From assembly GCA_050260095.1 (NCBI GenBank), contig JBLNBQ010000144.1, positions 1 through 43,306 on the forward strand: a stretch of 43,306 nt of DNA. Reading direction: 5' to 3'. Positions 8,353 to 16,800 of this stretch are shown piece after piece. The translations under genes were made by a program, and so were the position numbers. Below the pieces are notes generated by a model. It was not told where the DNA came from and did not search any database. It saw nothing but the letters and a program-made list of their open reading frames with translations. Source of the stretch: JBLNBQ01 sp050260095. GTDB lineage: Bacteria; Bacillota; UBA5301; DYFA01. Each line of letters opens with the position of its first letter. The first letter of the stretch is position 1.

Positions 8353-8829
8353 TCAGCCCGCGAGCTTGGGCGAGCGCCCGACCCGCTGCACTGCGTCCAG
8401 CCCGCAGGCGAAGCGCGCCGAGGCCTGCTCCATGTAGGCCCTCGCCGCGGCCAGATGGCCGTGAAGGTCTTCGGGACTGAGGCCGGGGCGGTCAGCCGCC
8501 TGCTTGAGGAAGGTCAGAAGGTAGGTGACGGCGCCGCTCCAACTCGTGATGCCCGCGGCCAGATCGTCCACGGCCCCCGCCAGCGCGGCGCGCGCCTCGG
8601 CGCCCAACCTGGCCGGGGGCGTGAGCCGCCGGGCGCGCCGCGCCGCCAGGGCGAGCCGCCACCGGATCGCCCAGAGGCGGAGAAACGCGTGGAACATGGG
8701 AAGGCGGTCGTACAGGCCTTCCAGCGTCCGCCCGAACTCGCCCTGAAGAGAACGGAGCGACTTCCAGCGGCGCAGGTAATCCCGCTTCCACCGCTCCAGG
8801 TCCCGGTCTTCCGCCGGCTGCCCCGCCAT
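8353..8829 (-). CDS. Hypothetical helical protein, unknown family
   Basis: A 158-aa protein I do not recognise. It is rich in Arg, Ala and Leu, appears almost wholly alpha-helical, and has no signal peptide, membrane span or Cys motif. A basic first half (RWKRDYLRRWKSLRS; RRARRL) precedes a more acidic, Ala-rich second half (LAGAVDDLAAGITSW). The ATG at 8827-8829 has GGGAGG 7 bases before it; upstream in-frame starts would fall in the promoter. It is transcribed from its own strong promoter and converges with the frameshifted plus-strand gene, 3 bases away. Confidence 0.65.
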   Translation of the reverse strand: MAGQPAEDRDLERWKRDYLRRWKSLRSLQGEFGRTLEGLYDRLPMFHAFLRLWAIRWRLALAARRARRLTPPARLGAEARAALAGAVDDLAAGITSWSGAVTYLLTFLKQAADRPGLSPEDLHGHLAAARAYMEQASARFACGLDAVQRVGRSPKLAG

Positions 8830-8887
8830 GCCGCACCCTCCCTCAACCAGCCCAGACTTCCACTTAATGGGAATCACTTGCGCCCCT

Positions 8888-8916
8888 ATAATACTTTGCG
8901 TGCGCCAACGTGTCAA
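8888..8916 (-). promoter_or_regulatory. Near-consensus sigma-A promoter
   Basis: On the minus strand: TTGACA (8911-8916), exactly 17 bases, TATTAT (8888-8893). It points into the unknown 158-aa gene, with a leader of about 50 bases. It is the best promoter match I found in the window. Confidence 0.85.
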
Positions 8917-8960
8917 CCGTCAGTAAGCTGACCTTCCCTGGAGCCCACCCGGAGAGCCAG

Positions 8961-8991
8961 AAAGGGGCAGGCCGCCAAAGCGGCCTGCCCC
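8961..8991 (-). terminator. Rho-independent terminator after the purine genes
   Basis: GGGGCAGGCCGC-caaa-GCGGCCTGCCCC is a perfect 12-bp stem at 8964-8991. On the minus strand it is followed by TTTCT (8961-8963 onward). It lies 27 bases after the permease stop and so ends the hpt-guaA-permease transcript; the T-tract is short. Confidence 0.75.
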
Positions 8992-9018
8992 CCTGTGCGC
9001 CGGTTCGACGGCGTTACT

Positions 9019-10317
9019 TCACCTGGCCTGGAAGAAGAAATTGGCGGCGAAGCCGATCGCCACGATCCACATGAGGGGATGGATCTCCCGGAACTTGCCG
9101 CGCATGGCCTTGATCACGACGTAGCTGATGAACCCGAGCCCGATGCCGTAGGAGATGTTGTAGGTAAGCGGGATGCCCAGGAGGACCAGGAACGCCGGGA
9201 TGGCCTCGTCGTACTGGGTGAAGTCGATGTCCTTGATCACCGTCATCATGAGAAAGCCGACGATGATGAGCGCCGGGGCGGTGGCCGCCGCCGGGATGAT
9301 GCCCGCGATCGGCGCCAGGAAAACGGAGAGCAGGAAGAGGATACCGGTGACGACCGAGGTGAGGCCGGTCCGCCCGCCCTCGCCGACGCCGGCCGCCGAT
9401 TCGACGTACGTGGTCACCGAGGAGGCGCCGAACAGGCCGCCGATCATAGCCGCCAGGGAGTCCACCAGGAGGACGTTCTTGAGGCGCGGGAGACGGCCCT
9501 GCTTGTCCACGAACCCGGCCTCGCTGCCGATGGCGATCACGGTGCCCATGGTATCGAAGAAGTCAGTGATCAGCAGCGCGAACACGGTGGTCCACAGGCC
9601 GACGTTGAGCCCGGCCCGCCAATCAAGCTGGAACATGGTGGAGGTGTCGAGCTTGGCGCTGACCCAAGCCCCGGCCGGCAGCTTCGTCACGCCGGCGAGC
9701 AGGGCGATCACGGTGGTCGCCAGGATGCCGAGCAGGATCCCGCCCTTGACCTTGCGGGCCACGAGGAAGGCGGTGATCAGCACGCCGACCGCGGCCACCA
9801 GCACCTCAGGCTTGTGGAAGCTGCCGAGCTGCACCAAGGTGGCCGGACTCGCCACGACGAACTTGGCGTCCTGGAAGCCGATGAAAGCGATGAAGAGGCC
9901 GATGCCGACGCCGATCGCCCGCTTCAGGGTGATGGGGATCGCGTTCATGACCGCTTCCCGGAAGTTGGTGAGCACGAGGAGCGTGATGATCAGGCCCTCG
10001 GCGAAGATCAGGCCCATCGCGGCCTGCCAGGTGAGGCCCATGCCTTTGACCAGGCCAAATGCCACGAACGCGTTCAGGCCCATGCCCGAAGCCAACGCGA
10101 ACGGGTAGTTGGCGACCACGCCCATGAGAATGGTGACGAGGCCGGCCGCCAGCGCGGTCGCCACCATGGCGCCCGCGGCCGGAACGCCCGCCGCCGAAAG
10201 GATGCTTGGGTTCACGAAGATGATGTAGGCCATGGTCATGAAAGTGGTGATGCCTGCCACGACTTCTGTCCGGACATCCGTGCCGTTCTCCTTGAGCTTG
10301 AACCAGTGCTCGAGCAT
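9019..10317 (-). CDS. pbuG: AzgA/PbuG-type hypoxanthine/guanine permease (NCS2 superfamily)
   Basis: Inner-membrane purine:proton symporter (432 aa). Family signatures are the start MLEHWFKLKENGTDVRTE, GITTFMTMAYIIFVNP, ASGMGLNAFVAFG and DFFDTMGTVIAIG, with GASSVTTYVESAAGVGEGGRTGL as the conserved substrate-pore region. Twelve or more hydrophobic segments are visible. I chose ATG at 10315-10317 because GAGGAGG is 6 bases upstream. With guaA and hpt it forms a purine uptake and salvage unit ending at the terminator at 8961-8991. The exact purine specificity is inferred from the family. Confidence 0.92.
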   Translation of the reverse strand: MLEHWFKLKENGTDVRTEVVAGITTFMTMAYIIFVNPSILSAAGVPAAGAMVATALAAGLVTILMGVVANYPFALASGMGLNAFVAFGLVKGMGLTWQAAMGLIFAEGLIITLLVLTNFREAVMNAIPITLKRAIGVGIGLFIAFIGFQDAKFVVASPATLVQLGSFHKPEVLVAAVGVLITAFLVARKVKGGILLGILATTVIALLAGVTKLPAGAWVSAKLDTSTMFQLDWRAGLNVGLWTTVFALLITDFFDTMGTVIAIGSEAGFVDKQGRLPRLKNVLLVDSLAAMIGGLFGASSVTTYVESAAGVGEGGRTGLTSVVTGILFLLSVFLAPIAGIIPAAATAPALIIVGFLMMTVIKDIDFTQYDEAIPAFLVLLGIPLTYNISYGIGLGFISYVVIKAMRGKFREIHPLMWIVAIGFAANFFFQAR

Positions 10318-10402
10318 GTTCATCCTCCTCATATTTGTTCCCTCACAACCCACCCGCCCGGCTAACGTCCCGGGCTGACGCCTCCCGCCAGTTGCCCCCC
10401 TT

Positions 10403-11941
10403 TCACTCCCACTCAATGGTCGCCGGCGGTTTCGACGTGACGTCGTAGACCACCCGGTTGACGCCTTTGACCTCGTTGAGGATCCGGTTGCTCATGGCGG
10501 CCAGCACCTCGAAGGGCATGCGGAACCAGTCGGCCGTCATGCCGTCCTCGCTGGTGACGGCCCGCAAGGCGCAAACGTAGGCGTAGGTCCGCTCGTCGCC
10601 CATCACGCCGACCGCCCGCGTGCCGGTCAAAACCGCGAAGGACTGCCAGATCTGCCGGTACAGCCCGGCCTTCCGGATCTCGTCGAGGAAGATGTGGTCG
10701 ACCTCGCGCAGGATGGCGAGCTTCTCCCTTGTGACCTCGCCCATGATGCGGATCGCCAGGCCCGGGCCGGGGAACGGCTGACGCCAGACGATCTCCTCCG
10801 GCAGCCCCAGTTCGACCCCGAGCGCCCGGACCTCGTCCTTGAAAAGCCACCGCAACGGTTCGACCAGCCTAAGGCGCATCTCTTTCGGCAGCCCGCCCAC
10901 GTTGTGGTGCGTCTTGATGACAGCTGTCGTCTTGCCGCCGCTCTCCACCACATCGGGATAGAGGGTGCCTTGAACGAGAAAGTCGATCTCCCCCAGCTTG
11001 CCGGCCTCCTCTTCGAAGACGGCGATGAACTCCCGCCCGATGATCTTCCGCTTCTGCTCGGGATCGGTCACCCCGGCGAGCTTGTCCAGGAAGCGGGCGG
11101 ACGCGTCGACATGGATCAGGTTGATGTGGAAGTGGTTCCGGAACGTCTCGACCACCTGCTCCGCCTCGCCCTTGCGCAGGAGGCCGTGGTCGACGAAGAT
11201 GCAGGTCAACTGGTCGCCGATGGCCTTGTGCACGAGGGCCGCCGCGACGGAGGAATCCACGCCGCCGGAAAGGCCGCAGACCGCCCGGCCCTGGCCCACC
11301 TGGGCCCGGATCTCCCGGGTCGCCTGGTCGACGAAGGAACCCATCGTCCAGTCGCCGGCGCAGCCGGCCACGTGGCGCAGGAAGTTGTGGAGGACCTCCT
11401 TGCCCAGCGGGGTATGGATCACCTCTGGGTGGAACTGGACCGCGTAGAACTTGCGGGCGGGATCGCCCATCGCCGCCACCGGCGAATTGGCGCTTCTGGC
11501 CAGGACCGCAAAGCCCGGCGGCGCCGCCACCACCCGGTCGCCGTGCGACATCCAGGCGATGAAGGGACGGCCCTTCTCCTCGAGCCCGCGGAAGAGGTCT
11601 TCATGCCCAAGCAGTTCGAGTTCGGTGCGGCCGTACTCCCGGCTGTCGGCCCCCTCCACCTTGCCGCCGAGGACGTGCGCCATGAGCTGCATGCCGTAGC
11701 AGATGCCGAGGATGGGCAGGCCGAGCGCGAAGAGAGCCGGGTCGGGGTGCGGGGCGCCCTCGCCGTAAACCGAGCAGGGACCGCCGGAAAAGATGAGGGC
11801 TTTCGGCTTGCGGGCCTGCACTTCCTGTGCAGGCAGGTCATAGGGGACAATCTCGCAGTAGACGTTGCACTCCCGGACGCGCCGGGCGATCAGCTGGGCG
11901 TACTGGGCGCCGAAATCCAGGACCAGAACAGTCTCCGCCAT
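10403..11941 (-). CDS. guaA: GuaA, GMP synthase (glutamine-hydrolysing)
   Basis: Converts XMP to GMP (512 aa, full length). The amidotransferase domain spans roughly residues 1-195, with nucleophile Cys in GICYGMQLMAHVLGGK and His/Glu in QFHPEVIHT. The ATP pyrophosphatase domain follows with the P-loop GLSGGVDSSVAA. The C-terminal dimerisation domain ends RVVYDVTSKPPATIEWE, as in all GuaA. Lies 28 bases after hpt and 85 bases before the permease gene. Confidence 0.98.
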   Translation of the reverse strand: MAETVLVLDFGAQYAQLIARRVRECNVYCEIVPYDLPAQEVQARKPKALIFSGGPCSVYGEGAPHPDPALFALGLPILGICYGMQLMAHVLGGKVEGADSREYGRTELELLGHEDLFRGLEEKGRPFIAWMSHGDRVVAAPPGFAVLARSANSPVAAMGDPARKFYAVQFHPEVIHTPLGKEVLHNFLRHVAGCAGDWTMGSFVDQATREIRAQVGQGRAVCGLSGGVDSSVAAALVHKAIGDQLTCIFVDHGLLRKGEAEQVVETFRNHFHINLIHVDASARFLDKLAGVTDPEQKRKIIGREFIAVFEEEAGKLGEIDFLVQGTLYPDVVESGGKTTAVIKTHHNVGGLPKEMRLRLVEPLRWLFKDEVRALGVELGLPEEIVWRQPFPGPGLAIRIMGEVTREKLAILREVDHIFLDEIRKAGLYRQIWQSFAVLTGTRAVGVMGDERTYAYVCALRAVTSEDGMTADWFRMPFEVLAAMSNRILNEVKGVNRVVYDVTSKPPATIEWE

Positions 11942-11969
11942 GGCTCCTCCTTGAAAGCGTCCGATTCTC

Positions 11970-12521
11970 CTAGATGCATTCCGGCTTCAGCACGCCGATG
12001 AACGGGAGGTTGCGGTATTTTTCGGCGTAGTCGAGCCCGTAGCCGACGACGAACTTGTCTTCGATCGAAAAGCCCCGGTAGTGGAGGGGCACCTCGATCT
12101 GGCGGCGGCTCGGTTTGTCGAGCAGCGCGCAGACCTTGATGCTGGCGGGCCGCCGGGAGGCGAGGTTCTCCAGCATGTAGTGGAGGGTGAGACCAGTATC
12201 CATGATGTCCTCGACCACAAGCAGGTGGCGCCCTTCGATGCTCTCGTCGAGGTCTTTCTGGATGCGCACGATCCCGGACGACTTGGTGGCCGCCCCGTAG
12301 CTCGAGACTGCCATGAAGTCGATGGAGACCGGGATGGTGATCGAGCGCAAGAGGTCGGAGAGGAAGATGACCGCTCCCTTCAGCACGCCCACCAGGAGCA
12401 AGTCCTGACCGGCATAGTCACGTGAGATGGTCTCCCCCAACTCCCTGATCTTGGCGGCGATCTGGTCGCTGGTGATCAGGATTTCGCTCAGGTCGTCCGC
12501 CAGCTTATGGTCGCTCCCCAT
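11970..12521 (-). CDS. hpt: Hpt, hypoxanthine phosphoribosyltransferase
   Basis: Purine salvage enzyme (183 aa) turning hypoxanthine or guanine plus PRPP into IMP or GMP. The PRPP-binding motif is LLVVEDIMDTGLTL; the flexible-loop region is DFMAVSSYGAATKSSG; the C-terminal base-binding part is KFVVGYGLDYAEKYRNLPFIG. In many Firmicutes hpt sits by tilS and ftsH; here it leads a purine cluster instead. No purine riboswitch is visible in the 76 bases upstream. Confidence 0.96.
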   Translation of the reverse strand: MGSDHKLADDLSEILITSDQIAAKIRELGETISRDYAGQDLLLVGVLKGAVIFLSDLLRSITIPVSIDFMAVSSYGAATKSSGIVRIQKDLDESIEGRHLLVVEDIMDTGLTLHYMLENLASRRPASIKVCALLDKPSRRQIEVPLHYRGFSIEDKFVVGYGLDYAEKYRNLPFIGVLKPECI

Positions 12522-12597
12522 CGCGGGTCTCCTTTCGGCACTCAGGCCTAAATGAATTCAAAATACGACACGGTGGCTCGGTTTTCCTACCTCGGTG

Positions 12598-14520
12598 TCA
12601 GATCACGCGTTCGCCGCTCTGCCGCGTATCATACCCACCCATCGCCGTCGCCGCGGCGCGGAACTGCGGCGACCTGACCACTTCGAGCAGCCGGGCGATC
12701 CGCTCGGTCGCGAGCTCGGCCTCGGGGATGACCAGATCGTAGCGCTCCTCCGCCACCGGGACGAAGTCGAGGCCGAGCGCCCGGGCGGCCGAGTAGACGC
12801 CGAGGCCCGTGTCGGCCGTGCCGGCCTGAACGGCGGCGGCCACCCCGGTATGGGTGTACTCCTCCCGGTCATACCCCCGGATGGAAGCCGGGTCGATGCC
12901 CCGGCGCCTGAGTTCCAGGTCGAGGAGGACCCGGGTGCCGGCGCCGCGCTGGCGGTTGAGGAAGGAGACCTCCGGCCGGGTCAGGTCGGCGAAGTCGCGG
13001 ATCTGCTTCGGGTTGCCCGGCGGCACCAGGAAGCCCTGCTGCCGGTGGACCAGGGTGATGACGGCGGCCTTGCCGGGAAGGTGCTGGGCCACGAAGGGCA
13101 GGTTGTACTCGCCCGTCGCCTCGTCGAGCAGGTGCGCGCCGGCCAGGTGGGCCTCCCCGCGCGCCAGGGCCAACAGGCCGCCCAAGCTGCCCAGGGGCGA
13201 GACGGAGAGCCCCATCCCGGGGTAGGCGCTGCCGAGAAGGCTTCCCAGAAGGTCGAGCAGCGGGTCGTGGCTGCCGGCCAGAAGGGCCGTCTGGCGGATG
13301 GAGGCCAGGTCGCGCCGGAGCTCCACCTCCACCGCGGCGCCGGCCGGGAAGCCCTGCGAGAGCCGGGGAACCCGCAGGACCCCGTCGGCCCGCACCAGCG
13401 TCGTGATGAGGCCCGCCCCCCGGGCGATCGGGCTGCAGATGAGCTCGCCGTTCACCTCGCCCAGGCGGACGCGGACCAGTTCCTCCACGCCGGGCGGCGA
13501 GGTGACGCGCCGGGTGAGTTTGGCGGTGGCCAGCGGGCGGCGCAGCGGCGCCCGCCCGAGGAGGCCCGCGAGCAGAGGCTCGAGGAACAGTTCGGCCACC
13601 AGCACGGCGGTCACCGGATAGCCGGGCACGCCCAGCACCGGGCGGCCGTTCACTTCGGCGAGGATGGCGGGGCGACCGGGCTTCAGGGCCACGCCGTGGA
13701 CGATGACCCGCCCCAGTTCCTCCAGCAGGTGGACGGTGTAGTCGCGGCTGCCGGCCGACGACCCGGCGTTGACCACCAGAACGTCGGCCTCGGCGAGGGC
13801 GGCGGTCATGGCGAGGCGCAGCCGCTGCGGATCGTCGGGCGCGGGCGGAAGGCGCACCGGGTCGCCTCCCCACTCGCGCACGAGGCCGGCGAGCACCCGG
13901 GAGTTGTACTCCACGATCCGGCCCGGCCCCAAAGGCCGTTCGGGCTCCGCCACCACGTCCACCAGCTCGGTGCCGGTCGGCAGGATGGCGACCCGGGGCC
14001 GCTTCCGCACGGGCAGCGTCACCGCGCCACCGGCGATGAGGGCGCCGAGATCCACCGGCCGGACCACGTGGCCTTCGGGAAGGATCACCTCGCTGACCAC
14101 CAGGTCCTCCCCGACCGGGCGCACGTTCTCCCACGGGGTCACGGCCGCCCGGAGTTCGAACCCCTCCGGCACCTCGCGGACGTGTTCGATCATAACCACC
14201 GCATCGCACCCGGCGGGCAGCGCTTCGCCGGTGTTGACGAGCACGGCCTGGCCGGCCGGCAGCACCACCGGGGTGGCTTCGCCGGCGCCGGCCGTCTCGG
14301 CGGCCCGCACCGCGATCCCGTCCATCGCCGCCGCAGGATAATGCGGCGACGACCGCCGGGCCAAGACCGGTTCGGCGGTGACCCGGCCCAGCGCTTCGTC
14401 GATGCCTATCTCCTCAGCCGGCAAGCAGAGCCCGCCGGGCCTCGCTTCCGCCAGGGCGTTCAGCCACGCGGCGAAGGCCTCCGCATGGGGAGTCTCAGTG
14501 AGGTAAACGCGTCGTTCCAC
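12598..14520 (-). CDS. MoeA-like molybdopterin molybdotransferase fused to a periplasmic-binding-type domain
   Basis: A 640-aa two-part protein. Residues 1 to about 410 are a MoeA-like unit: PHYPAAAMDGIAVRA in the N-terminal domain, then VAILPTGTELVD, NAGSSAGSRDYT and HGVALKPGRPAILAEV in the MoCF domain, then a C-terminal beta domain. Residues from about 430 onward resemble a type 2 solute-binding fold without a signal peptide (AGSHDPLLDLLGSLL, SFLNRQRGAGTRVLLD, THTGVAAAVQAGTADTGLGV). This fusion is known in archaea and Firmicutes, where the extra domain is suspected to sense molybdate or tungstate. GTG start with GGAGG 6 bases before it, 10 bases after moeA. Confidence 0.9.
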   Translation of the reverse strand: MERRVYLTETPHAEAFAAWLNALAEARPGGLCLPAEEIGIDEALGRVTAEPVLARRSSPHYPAAAMDGIAVRAAETAGAGEATPVVLPAGQAVLVNTGEALPAGCDAVVMIEHVREVPEGFELRAAVTPWENVRPVGEDLVVSEVILPEGHVVRPVDLGALIAGGAVTLPVRKRPRVAILPTGTELVDVVAEPERPLGPGRIVEYNSRVLAGLVREWGGDPVRLPPAPDDPQRLRLAMTAALAEADVLVVNAGSSAGSRDYTVHLLEELGRVIVHGVALKPGRPAILAEVNGRPVLGVPGYPVTAVLVAELFLEPLLAGLLGRAPLRRPLATAKLTRRVTSPPGVEELVRVRLGEVNGELICSPIARGAGLITTLVRADGVLRVPRLSQGFPAGAAVEVELRRDLASIRQTALLAGSHDPLLDLLGSLLGSAYPGMGLSVSPLGSLGGLLALARGEAHLAGAHLLDEATGEYNLPFVAQHLPGKAAVITLVHRQQGFLVPPGNPKQIRDFADLTRPEVSFLNRQRGAGTRVLLDLELRRRGIDPASIRGYDREEYTHTGVAAAVQAGTADTGLGVYSAARALGLDFVPVAEERYDLVIPEAELATERIARLLEVVRSPQFRAAATAMGGYDTRQSGERVI

Positions 14521-14530
14521 GTCGCGCCTC

Positions 14531-15763
14531 CTAGCCCACTTCCACCTCGACCGGAGCGCCGGCGGCGAGGCCGGTCGCGGCGAGGGGGATGATCACGTAG
14601 CCGTCACTGGCCACGAACGGCGAGAGAAACCCGGACGGTCCGAGCACCGGCTCGGCCCAGAGTTCGCCTTGGCGCTCGACGAGCTTGACCCTGACGTACT
14701 CCTCCCGGCCCGACGCCGAGGCGAGGTTGACCGCCAGGCGGGCGGCCACCCTGCGCCGCAGACCCGCCTCCGCCTCGCCGGCCAGGTGGGCCAAGACCGG
14801 GCGAACCACGGCCAAAAACACCACCGCCGCCGCGGCCGGATGCCCGGGCAGGCCGAAGACCGGCCGGTGACCCGCCGCCCCGATGACCGCCGGCTTGCCC
14901 GGTTTCAGTGCGAGCCCGTGGGAGAGCACCCCGGGCGGGCCAAGGTCGGCCATGACCGCCAGGGCATGGTCGCGGGCGCCCACCGAACTCCCGCCGGAGA
15001 GCAGGAGCACGTCGGCCTGGGCCAAGAGCTCGCGCGCCCGCGCCTTTAGCGCCTCTCGCTGGTCGGGAACGATCCCGCCGGCGATGACCTCGGCCCCCGC
15101 CTCCCGGGCGAGCGCTGCCAGCACGTGGCTGTTCACGTCGCGGATCTGGCCGGGCCGGGGCGTCTCCCCCGCCGGCACGACCTCATCGCCGGTGGAAAGG
15201 ATGCCCACCCGGGGACGGCGGCGGACCGCGACCGAGGTCTGGCCCAACGCCGCCAGGGCGCCCAGGTCGGCTGGCCGGAGGCGCCGTCCGCCGGGAAGAA
15301 CAAGCCCGCCCAGCGCGAAGTCTTCTCCCGGGCGGACTGCGTTCTCGCCGGGGGCCACCGGCCTCAAGACTTCCAGGATGGTCCCGCCCGCGCCCGTCTG
15401 CTCGAACATCACCACGGCGTCGGCGCCCGGGGGCAGCATCGCCCCCGTGGCCACCTGGATGGCCTCGCCCGGGCGGATGGGACGCTTCGCCTCTTCCCCC
15501 ATCCCCACCTGTCCGGCGAGGGTGAGCAGCGCCGGCTGGCTCTCGCTGGCACCATAGGTATCGCGGGCGAGCACGGCGAAGCCGTCCACCGTGCTGCGGG
15601 CGAAGGCGGGCAGCGGCTCCGGCGCCAGAAAGCCCTCGGCCAGCACCCGGCCGAGCGCCTCGCCCAGCGGAAGCGTCTCGACCCCCTCCACGGGCTTGAG
15701 GTGCGGGAAGAGGCGGCTCAGCGCTTCCTCCCGGGTCACCAGATCATAAAACTCCTGGAACAC
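14531..15763 (-). CDS. moeA: MoeA/Glp, molybdopterin molybdenumtransferase
   Basis: Inserts molybdate into adenylylated molybdopterin (410 aa). The N-terminal part has PAFARSTVDGFAVLA; the MoCF domain has VGILSTGDEVV, SGGSSVGARD and HGLALKPGKPAVIG; the C-terminal beta domain follows (YVIIPLAATGLAAG). Two MoeA-type genes in tandem (this and the PBP fusion) are common in anaerobes that use both molybdenum and tungsten enzymes. GTG start at 15761-15763, 9 bases after the small Cys-tail gene, with only a weak ribosome site. Confidence 0.95.
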   Translation of the reverse strand: MFQEFYDLVTREEALSRLFPHLKPVEGVETLPLGEALGRVLAEGFLAPEPLPAFARSTVDGFAVLARDTYGASESQPALLTLAGQVGMGEEAKRPIRPGEAIQVATGAMLPPGADAVVMFEQTGAGGTILEVLRPVAPGENAVRPGEDFALGGLVLPGGRRLRPADLGALAALGQTSVAVRRRPRVGILSTGDEVVPAGETPRPGQIRDVNSHVLAALAREAGAEVIAGGIVPDQREALKARARELLAQADVLLLSGGSSVGARDHALAVMADLGPPGVLSHGLALKPGKPAVIGAAGHRPVFGLPGHPAAAAVVFLAVVRPVLAHLAGEAEAGLRRRVAARLAVNLASASGREEYVRVKLVERQGELWAEPVLGPSGFLSPFVASDGYVIIPLAATGLAAGAPVEVEVG

Positions 15764-15772
15764 GCCGGTCGC

Positions 15773-15967
15773 CTACTTGAAGCAGCCGAGCTGGCAGCCG
15801 CAGATCTTGATCCCGGCGGCGTTGGCCGCCTCGCCGACCCTGGCGAGGGGAACCCCCAGGGCCTCCGCCACCGCAAAGGCCTCCCGGCAGGCCACCCGGC
15901 CCTCCTTGGCCCGCTCCTTCAGGGCCGTCGCCACCTGCTCCAGAACCTGTTCCCTTTGCTCGTCCAT
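15773..15967 (-). CDS. Small HTH-like protein with a Cys-rich C-terminus
   Basis: A 64-aa protein. Residues 20-52 could form a helix-turn-helix (ACREAFAVAEALGVPLARVGEAAN), and the protein ends IKICGCQLGCFK with three Cys residues. I do not recognise a named family. Its position, 9 bases before moeA and 25 bases after comB, suggests a role linked to molybdenum cofactor or metal sensing, but this is only context. ATG start; coding potential is supported by the tight operon fit. Confidence 0.7.
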   Translation of the reverse strand: MDEQREQVLEQVATALKERAKEGRVACREAFAVAEALGVPLARVGEAANAAGIKICGCQLGCFK

Positions 15968-15992
15968 CGTGAACCCTCCATTCCGCCTCTGC

Positions 15993-16712
15993 TCAGGCGT
16001 GTTCCGCCCGGAAGATCCCCTCTCGCCGGCGGGGAACCAACGCGTACCGGTCGACCCTGGCGCAGTCGGCTAGGTCGGCGCCGAGGCCGATGTCCGCCAG
16101 GTAGCGCCCGTGCGGGCTCTCCCCCAGCGCCCGGACTAGCTGGTCGCGGTAGAGACCGTACAGCCCGACCGCCGCCGCCGCCCGCGCCGTCGGCTGCCAG
16201 CCGGGGCCGAGGCGCCGCACGATGAGCCCGGCGCAGACCGTATCCTCCAAAGAAAAGCCGCCCACCCGCCCGGCGCAGGCCACCACGACCCGTTCCGGCC
16301 GCCCCGCCAACCAGCGGGCGACGGCGCCCGCGTTCACCAGCGCGGCCAGCACCACCTCCCGGGCTTCCTGGCACAGGGCCAGGAGCCGGGTGCCGTTGGT
16401 CGTGGTCAGGATGATCCGCTTGCCCCGCACCCGGCCGGGCTGGTACTCGGCCGGAGAGTTGCCGAGCGCGAACCCCGGCAGCGGGCGCCCGTGGCGCTCG
16501 CCGCCCAACAGGCCAGCCCCCTCGCCCAGCGCGGCCAGCAAGGCCCGCCCCTCCTCCGGTTCGGCCACCGCCTGGACGGCCGCCGCGCCGTTGCTGAGGG
16601 CAGTAACGGCAGTCGTGGTGGCCCTGAGCACGTCGATGGCCACCACGACTGCATCGGATAGTCTCTCCTTCCCCAGCTCCGCCGGGGTGAAGGTAACGTC
16701 AACCACGGGCAT
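15993..16712 (-). CDS. comB: ComB-family 2-phosphosulfolactate phosphatase
   Basis: Mg-dependent phosphatase family (239 aa), known from coenzyme M synthesis in methanogens but widespread in bacteria of unknown use. Diagnostic stretches are VAIDVLRATTTAVTAL, FALGNSPAEY, LTTTNGTRLL and FSLEDTVCAG. No other sulfolactate or coenzyme M gene is present, so the true substrate here is open. It lies between the PorV-like gene and the small Cys-tail gene in the same direction. Confidence 0.9.
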   Translation of the reverse strand: MPVVDVTFTPAELGKERLSDAVVVAIDVLRATTTAVTALSNGAAAVQAVAEPEEGRALLAALGEGAGLLGGERHGRPLPGFALGNSPAEYQPGRVRGKRIILTTTNGTRLLALCQEAREVVLAALVNAGAVARWLAGRPERVVVACAGRVGGFSLEDTVCAGLIVRRLGPGWQPTARAAAAVGLYGLYRDQLVRALGESPHGRYLADIGLGADLADCARVDRYALVPRRREGIFRAEHA

Positions 16713-16800
16713 GGCGCCGTTTGTCCACTCCCATCGGAAGCGCGTCCCACCGCACGGTACCAGTTATGTCCCGCGCGGCGCCGCCAGAACCGTCGCCGGC

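Noticed and set aside
12522..12597. Purine riboswitch or PurR box upstream of hpt
   Set aside because: No conserved three-way-junction core or tandem PurBox could be found in the 76-base gap.
12595..14592. Open frame of 665 codons on the plus strand opposite the MoeA fusion
   Set aside because: Shadow of the MoeA-PBP gene; His/Arg/Gly-rich translation without domains.
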